The position numbers and the translations under genes were made by a program. The notes under the pieces were generated by a model. It did no database searches. It was not told the origin of the DNA and was given only the letters and a program-made list of their open reading frames with translations. 64,000 nt of DNA, taken from positions 40,643 to 104,642 of the forward strand of contig WQYA01000003.1 in NCBI GenBank assembly GCA_009781495.1, given 5' to 3'. Positions 1-8,059 of the stretch are shown one piece after another. Within the stretch, counting starts at the first letter, position 1, and each line of letters opens with the position of its first letter. The DNA comes from Cystobacterineae bacterium. Its GTDB lineage: Bacteria; Myxococcota; Myxococcia; Myxococcales; Myxococcaceae.

Positions 1-46
1 AACCTCCTCGAAGCTCAGAAAAAATCCTAACAGGGGGTGTAGCACA

Positions 47-146
47 CCTTCACACCTCGTTCGGCTGTGAAGGAGGGTGGGGGCAAGCCGCTTAAAAGAG
101 CGGCTTGGAGAGGAGGGGTTTATAAGCCTACCCCCTATGTAGGCTT
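47..146. repeat. three adjacent hairpins downstream of the aldolase gene
   Basis: Three inverted repeats follow each other: 47-54 with 66-73, 84-91 with 100-107, and 124-131 with 139-146, each with an 8-bp perfect stem. None has a clear U tract on either strand, so they are not simple terminators. They could be REP-like sequences or contribute to 3' end formation of the mtnA-aldolase transcript. I see no gene in 1-232. Confidence 0.5.
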
Positions 147-232
147 GTAGTTTATCGGTTATTCTACTGAATACCCATAAGCAGAATATTTGCGGCTCCG
201 CCTCGCCCCCGTCCAATGAGACGTCTGGCTGC

Positions 233-259
233 GCTCATTTCAACTTTGAACCGCTCTAG
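233..259. repeat. solo end-copy of the 27-bp CTAG-ended repeat
   Basis: These 27 bases match the right terminal repeat of the element at 61064-61249 at 25 of 27 positions (differences at 251 and 254). The CTAG at the outer edge provides the stop codon of the aldolase gene, as the larger copy does for its flanking genes. A short complementary trace (AATGAG at 215-220 against CTCATT at 234-239) suggests a collapsed or internally deleted copy. Confidence 0.7.
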
Positions 260-888
260 GGCCTGTAGTCCTTGAAGCGAAGCAGGACTTCGGCCATTTC
301 TGCAGCTGACAAAACCGGCGGCTCAGCTACAGAAAGCGCCTGCAAATATATACGCGCCAGCGTCTCCACTTCAACGGCCAAAGCCAGGACATGTTCCAAA
401 TCCACAGCGTGGCAGAGCATCCCATGGTGCGCCAGGAGAACAGCGGAACGCTCACACAAAGCCTCAACCACCGTGTCGGACAAGGCCTGCGTGCCAAAAG
501 TGGCATAGGCGGCACACCGTATGGAATCGCCGCCGGCCAGGGCCACCATGTAGTGAAAGGCAGGAATGGAACGCTCTAAACAGGCCAGGGTTGTACAATA
601 GGGGCTATGGGCGTGAAGGATGGCGCCGGCTTGGGGGTAGACTCTATAAATGTCGGCATGCATCCGCCATTCGGTTGAAGGCTTGCGCCTCCCCCGTATC
701 CGACTGGCCCTACCCACCCATACCATGTCTTCGGGCGTGCACTGCTCATAGGGCAGGGCTGAGGGCGTTATCCAAAACCCCTCGCCTTCGCGGGCGCTGA
801 CGTTGCCCGAGGCGCCCTGGTTCAGCCCGTGGCCGCTCATCTCTCGGGCAGTGGCCAATACCTGCTCCCGTATAGAAGTCCCCATCAT
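256..888 (-). CDS. class II (FucA-like) sugar-phosphate aldolase
   Basis: This is a class II aldolase of the fuculose-phosphate aldolase/adducin family, a cytosolic metal-dependent enzyme. Visible family motifs are an N-terminal ASGNVS, an Asp/Glu-bearing STEWRMH segment with the likely catalytic Glu, the metal-binding HAH in LHAHSPY and a third ligand in LAHHGM; the overall match is closer to FucA than to MtnB. The start at 888 is chosen because ATGA overlaps the mtnA stop and GGAG lies just upstream; a second ATG follows at 885. Next to mtnA, the likely substrate is 5-methylthioribulose-1-phosphate (or 5-deoxyribulose-1-phosphate), cleaved to DHAP and an aldehyde as in the DHAP shunt. The substrate assignment is inference from context. 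MtnB dehydratase is the main alternative. Confidence 0.85.
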   Translation of the reverse strand: MMGTSIREQVLATAREMSGHGLNQGASGNVSAREGEGFWITPSALPYEQCTPEDMVWVGRASRIRGRRKPSTEWRMHADIYRVYPQAGAILHAHSPYCTTLACLERSIPAFHYMVALAGGDSIRCAAYATFGTQALSDTVVEALCERSAVLLAHHGMLCHAVDLEHVLALAVEVETLARIYLQALSVAEPPVLSAAEMAEVLLRFKDYRP

Positions 889-1994
889 CCCCCCTGCTCC
901 GGATAAAGGCCCAGCAACCCCTCTCGACTTGCCCTGCAAATACCACGCTCGGTAATCAACCCGCTCACCAGCCTCGCCGGAGTCACGTCAAAGGCCGGAT
1001 TGACTGCTGGCGTGCCAAGGGGCGCAATGGCTACCGTCCGTATGCTTCCACTCTCATCCTCTCCCTGTATGCCTAATACCTCTTCCATACCCCGCTCCTC
1101 TATGGGAATTTCTGTTAGGCCTTCATCCACTGTCCAGTCCACCGTCGAGCCCGGTAGGGCTACATAAAAAGGCACGCGGTTGTCCCTGGCGGCCAGGGCC
1201 TTCAAATAAGTGCCTATCTTGTTGCAAACGTCACCGCCAGCCGTAACCCGGTCGGCGCCGACAATGCAGAGATCGATCAGACCGTGCTGCATGAGATGGC
1301 CGCCGGCATTGTCCACAAGCAAATGATGGGGAATGCCTGCGGCCGCCAGCTCCCAGGCAGTCAAACGGGCGCCCTGGTTGCGGGGACGGGTCTCATCTAC
1401 CCATACATGTACCGGAATGCCTGCGGCCGCTGCCGCATAAACCGGAGCAAGCGCCGTGCCCCAATCAACGGTGGCCAACCAGCCGGCATTGCAATGGGTG
1501 AGAATATGAACCGGTTCGCCCGAGGGCTTTTCTCTCCACCGTTCCTCAATGAGGGCGAGGCCCCAGCGGCCAATGGCCTCGTTGGCGGCCACATCCTCCT
1601 CGCAAATTCGCCCGGCCTCACCATATGCCGCGGCCAGCCGTTGCTCTTCGGGCAGGGGCCGCAAACAACCCAGCATCCGCTCTACTGCCCAACGGAGGTT
1701 GACGGCTGTAGGTCTGCAGCCCATCAGCCGACGCGCCATCTCCTCCAGGGCTTGAGTACAACTCGACTGACGCAATCCCAAACACATACCATAGGCGGCT
1801 GTGGCGCCAATCAGCGGCGCGCCACGCACCAACATCCGGCAAATGGCCCCCACGGCCTCCTCTAAACTTTCGAGCCGCACTACCTGAAAATGAAACGGTA
1901 ACTGAGTCTGATCTATAACCTCTATCCCTATACCGTCCGCGGCTAAACAAATGGAACGATAGGCCTGTCCTTTAACCCGCACTGTCCACCTCAT
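885..1994 (-). CDS. mtnA: S-methyl-5-thioribose-1-phosphate isomerase
   Basis: MtnA converts 5-methylthioribose-1-phosphate to 5-methylthioribulose-1-phosphate in methionine salvage. At 369 residues it has the family's usual length. Family motifs include RGAPLIGATAAYG near residue 57, NLRWAVERM, the HCNAG segment with the catalytic Cys, VDETRPRNQGARLTAWEL and IVGADRVTAGGDVCNKIGTY with the catalytic Asp. It is translationally coupled (ATGA) to the downstream aldolase. No mtnB, mtnC or mtnD is visible, so the classical route is not supported here. No strong ribosome binding site precedes the start; the 1995-2140 leader holds a small TGCTAAAGCA hairpin but no riboswitch I can recognise. Confidence 0.93.
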   Translation of the reverse strand: MRWTVRVKGQAYRSICLAADGIGIEVIDQTQLPFHFQVVRLESLEEAVGAICRMLVRGAPLIGATAAYGMCLGLRQSSCTQALEEMARRLMGCRPTAVNLRWAVERMLGCLRPLPEEQRLAAAYGEAGRICEEDVAANEAIGRWGLALIEERWREKPSGEPVHILTHCNAGWLATVDWGTALAPVYAAAAAGIPVHVWVDETRPRNQGARLTAWELAAAGIPHHLLVDNAGGHLMQHGLIDLCIVGADRVTAGGDVCNKIGTYLKALAARDNRVPFYVALPGSTVDWTVDEGLTEIPIEERGMEEVLGIQGEDESGSIRTVAIAPLGTPAVNPAFDVTPARLVSGLITERGICRASREGLLGLYPEQGG

Positions 1995-2146
1995 GGCTGC
2001 CCGGAAACACTGGCCGTAGGTTGTAGGCTTTGTAGAATGGATGCTTTAGCATTTTACAAACCTCCCCAAGGCTTGCCTAGGGGCTGATGAGACTTTTAGT
2101 CATATTTTTCAATCCATTCCATCCTCATTTCCTCTAAAATTTCCTT

Positions 2147-2181
2147 AAAAATACCGGCGACCCCCCCCTCAGGGGGTTGGA
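2147..2181 (-). terminator. possible terminator after the FN3-like gene
   Basis: On the minus strand a short C5/G5 stem (2172-2176 with 2164-2168) is followed after a GC-rich gap by five U residues (2147-2151). The gap between stem and U tract makes this a weak candidate. Confidence 0.3.
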
Positions 2182-2200
2182 ACACCGTGGACGGGGGATT

Positions 2201-3016
2201 TTAGCAACGCCGACGCCTATGAGCCGAGCAAACCAACAAGAGCGCCCAAACCGGCAAAAAGCCGCCTGAGACAGCACTTGGGCATAGGGCCGGGCTGTCC
2301 ACATGGAAACCAACCCCGTTCCGGGAGACAACAGAGAAGCCCGCATCAGAGCCCCAGTCTCCGAAATAGGAGCCGAACAGGCCCATAAAAACGGCTTTGG
2401 GTTTGCGGATGACAAAATCCAAGGTGCCGGGTCCGCCCTGCACGCTTTGAGCAGAGCCACCGCCAATTGCAAAAGTAAAAGCATAACCATCGTCCGACTC
2501 CAACTCTCTGAGATAAGCTTCTCTGTCTGCAACGACAGTAGGCGCTGTGACAAAAGGCGAAGCCGTGGCGCTGACGCCTTCCGTCTGCACCCACCAGCCT
2601 TCTTCCATGTCCGTGGCAAGTCGACTCAACTGGCTGGCCAGGGCCGTCCTATGGGCATTGTCGACGAGAATGAGAACGCCTCTTGGCTGCTCGTCAAAAG
2701 GCACGTCCATGCCCGCTGTGACATAGGTAACGCCCGACACATGGGCGCTGGGCATTTTCTGAATGCGGTATTCAAACAGAGTGCCCAAACTGAGGTTGGT
2801 GTCCGTATAGGAGGTTGCGGTCGCCGCCACGCTGCCCAAAGTCACCCAAGCCGTATCGGGCGGCACCCAACGAGAGATGGTTATGGAATTAGCATAGACG
2901 AAGGGTTCCCATCTCAAGTGTATGCTTAGCGGTGAGGCTGTTACGACAACGTGCACATGAGGCTCCAACTCCTTGACTTCTTGAGCCCACACTGTCCAAG
3001 AGAAAACGGCTCCCAA
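2201..3016 (-). CDS. secreted FN3-like protein with MYXO-CTERM-like tail; 5' end out of frame
   Basis: The protein has a hydrophobic N-terminus ending in VWAQE (signal-peptide like), then a fibronectin-III-like stretch with a typical SIHLRWEP strand and a YTDTNL/YRI pattern. A region around LILVDNA resembles the alpha/beta core of C25-type or secreted hydrolase domains, but I cannot identify a catalytic site. The C-terminus (GGFLPVWALLLVCSAHRRRRC) is a hydrophobic span followed by an Arg cluster, as in MYXO-CTERM sorting signals. The only in-frame start is TTG at 3016, which would cut the signal peptide and has no ribosome binding site. An excellent GGAGG-ATG sits at 3057 but in another frame, so a one-base frameshift near 3035 is likely: a recent pseudogene or a sequence error. 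Function unknown. Confidence 0.6.
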   Translation of the reverse strand: MGAVFSWTVWAQEVKELEPHVHVVVTASPLSIHLRWEPFVYANSITISRWVPPDTAWVTLGSVAATATSYTDTNLSLGTLFEYRIQKMPSAHVSGVTYVTAGMDVPFDEQPRGVLILVDNAHRTALASQLSRLATDMEEGWWVQTEGVSATASPFVTAPTVVADREAYLRELESDDGYAFTFAIGGGSAQSVQGGPGTLDFVIRKPKAVFMGLFGSYFGDWGSDAGFSVVSRNGVGFHVDSPALCPSAVSGGFLPVWALLLVCSAHRRRRC

Positions 3017-3320
3017 GAAGGCGATGGCCGTTCTGCGAATAGCCGCCTGTCATTCATACACCCTCCATTCCCCATATAACCCGCAGTAGCGGTATGTTTT
3101 GAAAGTGCTGTCAAAAGGGAAAAGCGGTGTCTCATGAAGAGCACACCGGCTTCAGCAGACGCCCAGCGCCTCCTTTGTGGATGGGGCCTTCAGCGCCTGG
3201 CTGTCCTTGGGGATTTGCTATGTCGCACAAAAAACTTTCTCGCAAATGCTCAGCGCGCAGGCTGCCCACCGCCTTGGGGGTGGCTTCGGCCATTTTATAT
3301 CCGTTTGGGCACCCTTCTGG

Positions 3321-3659
3321 TTATTGAGACTTCACCAGGTTCTCTTTCGCGCCTGGGACATTCTGAAGAACAAAACCGACAATGGGGCAAGTGCTCCATT
3401 CCTCACAATCGCCACAGGTGCTCAAACCTTTTTCTTGTACGCATTTGCGGATTTCACACTGGTTGCAGTGGGCAATTTTGGGCCCATCCACACGACAGCC
3501 CATACAGTTGATGGATTCTGCACAAATATCGGGCGAGTTATACATGAGACGCCACTTTTGGGCGGTTTCTTCACGTAATTCGTCGCTGTTGGCGAGGGTA
3601 GCCCTGCGGGCATCGCAATGCTCACAATCTATTCCACAACAGGCAATAAGCTGTTTCAT
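3321..3659 (-). CDS. DUF3795-type cysteine-rich protein
   Basis: This 112-residue protein is dense in Cys, arranged as CCGIDCEHC near the start and later CMGC, CNQCEIRKC and CGDCEEWSTCP. That pattern matches the DUF3795 family, presumed to bind zinc or another metal; no biochemical role is established. A strong ribosome binding site (GGAGA, 10 bases upstream) supports the ATG at 3659. It stands alone between two secreted-protein genes. The 3058-3320 interval on its downstream side has no gene I can support. Confidence 0.8.
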   Translation of the reverse strand: MKQLIACCGIDCEHCDARRATLANSDELREETAQKWRLMYNSPDICAESINCMGCRVDGPKIAHCNQCEIRKCVQEKGLSTCGDCEEWSTCPIVGFVLQNVPGAKENLVKSQ

Positions 3660-3765
3660 CTTGAATATCTCCTTTTTTCGACAGAAGTCCCCAAGCCCCT
3701 TCGCTGCTCTGACGCTTTTGGCGTCAAAGCAGAAAGCTTGCCAGGGGCAAGGCAGCTTGTCAACC

Positions 3766-5760
3766 TCAGGGGGGGCAGCAGACGGGGGGGCAGCAGCTGG
3801 GATAACAGTCTGAACGGCAACGGGAACAATCCAGAGGGGGGCTAGCAGGGGCTACCGGGGAGGGCATGACCCTTGAGGCGGCGGCGTTGTTGTCATTGGC
3901 GGCCAACGTACGCTGGCTGGTGGTGACGCAGACGTCATCGCCGATAAAGGCCTCCCTCCAGACATAACCTGACTTGCAGGTATGCACACCATAGGCGCCC
4001 ACCACCCAACGCGAGGCTTTGGCAGCGTTGTCCGCAGCTACCTGTGTGCGGGTGGCCGGCGTAACGCAGACATAGTCCGATAGGTCCGCCTCCCTCCAGA
4101 CATAACCCACTTTGCAAGTATTGGGACCAAATACATTTTGCGCCGGGTTGACGCGTGAGGCGGCGGCTTTGTTGTCATTGGCGGCCTGCGTACGCTGGCT
4201 GGTGGTGACGCAGACGTCATCGCCCGGAAAGGCCTCCCGCCAAACATAACCTGACTTGCAGGTATGTGCACCATAGGCGCCCACCACCCAACGCGAGGCT
4301 TTGACAGCGTTGTCCGCTGCTACCTGCGCGCGGGTGGCCGGCGTGACACAAACGCGGTCGCTGTCTCTGGCTTCCCGCCAGACATAGCCGACGAGGCAAC
4401 GCTGAACGATGTTGGTGGTAATGGTGACGGAGGCAGCCGTGTCCGTCATGCTGTTGATACGAATTTGCACATCGTTCTTGTTGAGCGATGCTATGGGTCC
4501 ACCTTTAGGCCCGGTACGAAGGAGATAGGGGGTGCCATATTTCACTTCACGTATCAGCACTTGCTTCTCCTCATGAAAGCCTTTGCCCCAATTGACTTTA
4601 CGACGGTATTCGACGGTATAATAGCGGAATGGATCTGCCGGCTCAAAAGGAACGCGCACCAACAATGGCCCCGAAGATGCCGATGGGGCCTCCAGCGGCG
4701 CAAGGCTCAGCGTCCTTGAAGCAACTCCGTCGGCCCCCATGGTGAATACCCGGTTGCGCGGCAACCAACCCAACTTGTCGCGTTGGTAGCCCCCTAGCCC
4801 AACCCCACTGTCCCCAAAAATGCTGGTTTTAAAACTATAGGCGCCTTGGTTGCCCATCACATCCCACGGGTCATCATATTCCCCGGCTTTGGCCCAGCAC
4901 GCGTTCCTATAGGTGGTATCGTCGGAGAACCCATGGCCTAAGCCATAGACATGAAGCATCTCATGGGCGGCAGTGCCGACGTTCCATCCGTTGTAGTCGA
5001 GCGTCACACGGGCGTCCTCGGCGCCATTGTCGATGATATGGCTAAAAATAACGATAATTCTATGGTTGCTCGGAACGCTATAGCCCCCTTTCTTCGCGGC
5101 GTCGATGCAGTGCTGAGCACGTGGCCCGCGCTGCGTAGGTGGAAACATCATTTGTGCAGCGGTATAAGGCAGGGTATACCACCCCCGCACGGCCGAACCA
5201 CTCAGCGAAATTAACCCGCCGGACTGGTCCGCCAAATAGCCAGCTACCCCGTCGGTATTGGCCTGAGTGAAGAATTTAATGAAATAGTCCATGTCATATT
5301 TCTGGGCAATCCGCGAGGCGGCGGCTTTGTTGTCATTGGCGGCCTGCGTACGCTGGCTGGTGGTGACGCAGACGTCATCCCCAACAAAAGCCTCCCGCCA
5401 AACATAACCTGACTTGCAAGTATGCGAACCATAGGCGCCCACCACCCAACGCGAAACTTTGGCCGCGTTGTCCTCCGCCACCTGCCTGCGGGTTGCCTCC
5501 GTGACGCAGACATAGTCCAGCAGGTCGGCCTGTCGCCAGACATAGTTTGTCTGGCATTTGCTCGCAAAGTCCCTCTGATCTTGAAACTTGCACAGCAGCA
5601 CAGACCAGGGCGTGTTGCCACGAATCGGCACAGCCTCCGCGGGAACAGCTACGCCCAAAATACCCAGCGTGAGAAAAATTCCCATCGCCGAATGAACCCA
5701 CCTTAGCCCAAAAAACACCTTCAAGAAATGTATGGCTGTCCAGCCTGTTCTCATGCGCAT
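3766..5760 (-). CDS. secreted M6/M11-like zinc metalloprotease with YVWRE repeats
   Basis: An extracellular protease by appearance. I start it at 5760 (GAAAGGACG precedes ATGCGCATG), giving 664 residues with a signal peptide ending near AVPAEA (about residue 42). Two Cys-rich repeats (about residues 69-150) have the pattern C..GYVWREA...D.VCVT..(T/S).R......DN.AA.SR. The catalytic domain follows (about 150-450) with HEMLHVYGLGH (about 266-276) as the zinc site and WDVMGN as a Met-turn, as in gametolysin-type metzincins. Four more repeats follow (about 454-631), ending in a Cys/Pro-rich tail. Repeats are also near-identical in DNA, implying recent duplication. The N-terminal region was extended in no other way that looked real. 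Substrate unknown; repeats may be cell-wall or glycan binding, which is inference. Confidence 0.8.
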   Translation of the reverse strand: MRMRTGWTAIHFLKVFFGLRWVHSAMGIFLTLGILGVAVPAEAVPIRGNTPWSVLLCKFQDQRDFASKCQTNYVWRQADLLDYVCVTEATRRQVAEDNAAKVSRWVVGAYGSHTCKSGYVWREAFVGDDVCVTTSQRTQAANDNKAAASRIAQKYDMDYFIKFFTQANTDGVAGYLADQSGGLISLSGSAVRGWYTLPYTAAQMMFPPTQRGPRAQHCIDAAKKGGYSVPSNHRIIVIFSHIIDNGAEDARVTLDYNGWNVGTAAHEMLHVYGLGHGFSDDTTYRNACWAKAGEYDDPWDVMGNQGAYSFKTSIFGDSGVGLGGYQRDKLGWLPRNRVFTMGADGVASRTLSLAPLEAPSASSGPLLVRVPFEPADPFRYYTVEYRRKVNWGKGFHEEKQVLIREVKYGTPYLLRTGPKGGPIASLNKNDVQIRINSMTDTAASVTITTNIVQRCLVGYVWREARDSDRVCVTPATRAQVAADNAVKASRWVVGAYGAHTCKSGYVWREAFPGDDVCVTTSQRTQAANDNKAAASRVNPAQNVFGPNTCKVGYVWREADLSDYVCVTPATRTQVAADNAAKASRWVVGAYGVHTCKSGYVWREAFIGDDVCVTTSQRTLAANDNNAAASRVMPSPVAPASPPLDCSRCRSDCYPSCCPPVCCPP
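3868..4398 (-). repeat. four in-frame copies of a ~46-codon YVWRE repeat
   Basis: The DNA encoding the C-terminal YVWRE repeats is itself strongly repetitive: blocks such as GGTGGTGACGCAGACGTCAT and ACCATAGGCGCCCACCACCC recur almost unchanged. Two alternating subtypes are visible (one ending VVGAYG, one ending NDNKAAASR), so the duplicated unit is probably a two-repeat block. Confidence 0.8.
5311..5556 (-). repeat. two further copies of the YVWRE repeat
   Basis: The N-terminal pair of repeats of the same protease, with the same alternating subtypes and near-identical DNA to 3868-4398. The first copy is the most diverged (NYVWRQADLLD). Confidence 0.75.
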
Positions 5761-6032
5761 GCGGGTCCGTCCTTTCTTTTTGGCATTATGACGCACAAGA
5801 CAGTTATTCGCACAATTAAATATATTTATATTCAAATTTAAGCTAATGTTAAACTTAAATCTCCCATCTCTGTTCCTTAAGGGGTTATTGGTAAGCCGTG
5901 GCGTGGCAGCTGAGGGAGGAAGCCACGTCTCGTCCAAAAATACCAGCTTGCTTTTGTCCTAAGCGGACTGTTTGCGCCGCTGTTTGTCACGTGCCTGTCT
6001 TAAGTCTTCGCGCGCTTGCTCGCTTGCGTGCC

Positions 6033-7130
6033 TCATTGAGACAGATGGGTTTGAATCCAATCCGCAACATCTTGTCTTGCATTGAATTTTCCCCTTCGGA
6101 TATCCCCCCCGAGACGCCAACCCGCCAAACTCAATAATAAGTCTTGATATGAATTGCCTTTTTGATCGGAATTCACGGCAATGCCTCCGGTCGTCGTCCC
6201 GTCCTCATTCTCTTTAGGTTTCAGAATTTCCAACGCAGCACCCAATTTAAGCTCCTTGGGGTTCTCTCCCAGTGCCGCGTTGGCTTGCTTGAAAGTTTGA
6301 ACATCCTCGTTGGTGGCTGCGTTATATTGCGTCCAAAATGCAAGCGGTTCTGTTATGGATAAGTCCGGCGTCTTTTCGTGCCCAACCATCAACCGAATCG
6401 CCACTTCTTCATCGCTGACCGACGCAGGGACAGCAAGCATGTCTCTGATGTTTGTAACCAGCGGCAACGGCACAACCGTTGGCGTTATGCCACGCAACAT
6501 GCTCCATGTTGAAATGACTTTTTCGTTGGGTTTGGATACAAAATCGGGATGGAGGCCTAAGTTGACGGCGGTTAGGAAGTGGCCCACTTGATTATCGCTG
6601 GATTCGTGCGGATCCTTAAACAGCCCGCCAAAGCCTTCGTCATGCCATCCATCAACGATTCCACCTGTCTTCAGCCCGGGTACAGCCCAGTGTTCCGTGG
6701 CCTTGAGTATTCGCTGCATTCTGTCGTAGGCAGTGTCGCTGCTTGCATCTTTGCCGTCGAAACAGTTCGATGAAAAAAAACCGGCCAAGTCTTGGACTCT
6801 GTTTGGAAGCCCAGGCTTGGGGGAATTCTCTTGGCGCTGAACCTGCTTTGGCTGCATTGCGTCGCCACCCATGCTGCGTTGCTGAACGACATGCGCAAGC
6901 TCGTGCCCCAAGAGCTTTTGGTCTGCAAAGCTGCCGGAAGCACCCAAGGCAATGTTGTTGCCCAGCGTGAAAGCTTTGGCGCCGAGGGATTCAGCCATTT
7001 GAGCAGCGTTGTCACCCCTATGAAGGCGCACTTGGCTGAAGTCCTGGCCAAAGCGGGGCTCAAAAAAGGCGCGGGTGGGGGTGTCGAGGGGGGCGCCGCC
7101 CTGGTTAAGGGAATGGAGGGAGGACTCCAT
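6033..7130 (-). CDS. DUF4157 (eCIS-core type) putative metallopeptidase-fold protein
   Basis: Residues about 15-85 form a DUF4157 domain: FFEPRFGQDFSQVRLH, then FTLGNNIALG and the zinc-site motif HELAHVVQQ (His76, Glu77, His80). The remaining 280 residues have no family I recognise; a conserved-looking segment is SSDNQVGHFLTAV. DUF4157 proteins are typically linked to extracellular contractile injection systems or polymorphic toxins, but no such genes are in this window, so the partner is unknown. The ATG at 7130 has no ribosome binding site. The frame stays open upstream to a TAG near 7190 through an Ala/Ser-rich stretch without any ATG, GTG or TTG, so the true start is uncertain or damaged. 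Confidence 0.7.
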   Translation of the reverse strand: MESSLHSLNQGGAPLDTPTRAFFEPRFGQDFSQVRLHRGDNAAQMAESLGAKAFTLGNNIALGASGSFADQKLLGHELAHVVQQRSMGGDAMQPKQVQRQENSPKPGLPNRVQDLAGFFSSNCFDGKDASSDTAYDRMQRILKATEHWAVPGLKTGGIVDGWHDEGFGGLFKDPHESSDNQVGHFLTAVNLGLHPDFVSKPNEKVISTWSMLRGITPTVVPLPLVTNIRDMLAVPASVSDEEVAIRLMVGHEKTPDLSITEPLAFWTQYNAATNEDVQTFKQANAALGENPKELKLGAALEILKPKENEDGTTTGGIAVNSDQKGNSYQDLLLSLAGWRLGGDIRRGKFNARQDVADWIQTHLSQ

Positions 7131-7271
7131 CTGTGGGGAAGCAGCGGCGGCGACAGAAGAGGAGGCTTTTAAATTTTTTTGTATATGAGCCAGCTAACAA
7201 AGTGTTACACACATGGGCGGCCTTCACGGAGGAGGCGCTCATTCCAGGCGAGAATGGACGCGCCCCGTCAT

Positions 7272-7925
7272 TCAGAGATATTTCCCAGCCTCTTTGACAG
7301 ACAACTTGTTTAATTCATTGCCATGTTTTTTCAAAAAACTTCTCACCCAAGATGGATTTGTTTTTGAATATTCCCGCAAACTCCAACCAATGGCCTTGTT
7401 GATAAAAAACTCTTTGCTGCCAAGGTTGTTGACAATGATTTTTTCCAACAATTCAACACGTGTTTTGTCTTTATATCCCTGCTGAAAATCAATGGCTGTC
7501 CGTCGAAGCCATATGTTCTCGCTTTGAGACCAAACCAGCATTTCTTTTTCCAGCTCCGGGTGTTTCAAAACAATACTTCCAACAAAAGCGTCAAGAGTAT
7601 CAATGGTTTCCCACCAGGATTTTCGGACAATCAGTTTTTGCAATTTGGGCAAGTCGTCCTTCGTCAATTTTTTGATTTTGGTTCTCAAATAATCCAGGGC
7701 AACATATTGGGCTTCACGATAATCCTTTTCCCAACAGGCGTTCACAAAATCCCAATCCAAATCTGCTTTTTTGAATTCTTTGAAAAATAACTTTTCTAAT
7801 TCTTTTAGCTTCGGTTTTGGAATACCCAAAAATGGAAATATATTTCGCATATAAGCCGACATTTTTTCGGCTTGTTTGTCGTCTTTATGTTTTTCTAATT
7901 CGGCAAAAATTTTGTCATATTTCAT
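7272..7925 (-). CDS. AlkD-like DNA alkylation repair protein
   Basis: A 217-residue all-helical HEAT-like protein of the AlkD DNA glycosylase family, which removes N3/N7-alkylated purines. Visible features are FLGIPKPKLKELEK near residue 32, SWWETIDTLD about residue 104 (carrying an aromatic pair and Asp as in AlkD) and WLRRTAIDFQQGYK, with the Arg seen in family active sites. The gene is clearly AT-rich and Lys/Asn/Phe-rich compared with its neighbours, suggesting acquisition from a low-GC donor such as Bacteroidota. It sits alone between the DUF4157 gene and the giant surface protein. Confidence 0.85.
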   Translation of the reverse strand: MKYDKIFAELEKHKDDKQAEKMSAYMRNIFPFLGIPKPKLKELEKLFFKEFKKADLDWDFVNACWEKDYREAQYVALDYLRTKIKKLTKDDLPKLQKLIVRKSWWETIDTLDAFVGSIVLKHPELEKEMLVWSQSENIWLRRTAIDFQQGYKDKTRVELLEKIIVNNLGSKEFFINKAIGWSLREYSKTNPSWVRSFLKKHGNELNKLSVKEAGKYL

Positions 7926-8059
7926 TTTTATTTTTCAGAGTTAGTCTAGGGTTATTTCCTGGGTACCTCCTCCTTAAATACCTCTTTTTTAGCCATAAAT
8001 ACAATAGCCCACCCTGCTCTGCCCTAGGGCATAGCCGACCCCTATGCATTGCCAGCCGC

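Noticed and set aside
1995..2133. SAM-type riboswitch ahead of mtnA
   Set aside because: Only a short hairpin is visible; none of the conserved SAM-riboswitch core sequences can be found.
3134..3511. Plus-strand coding frames of 125-133 residues
   Set aside because: They overlap the well-supported Cys-rich DUF3795 gene antisense and lack ribosome sites and plausible composition.
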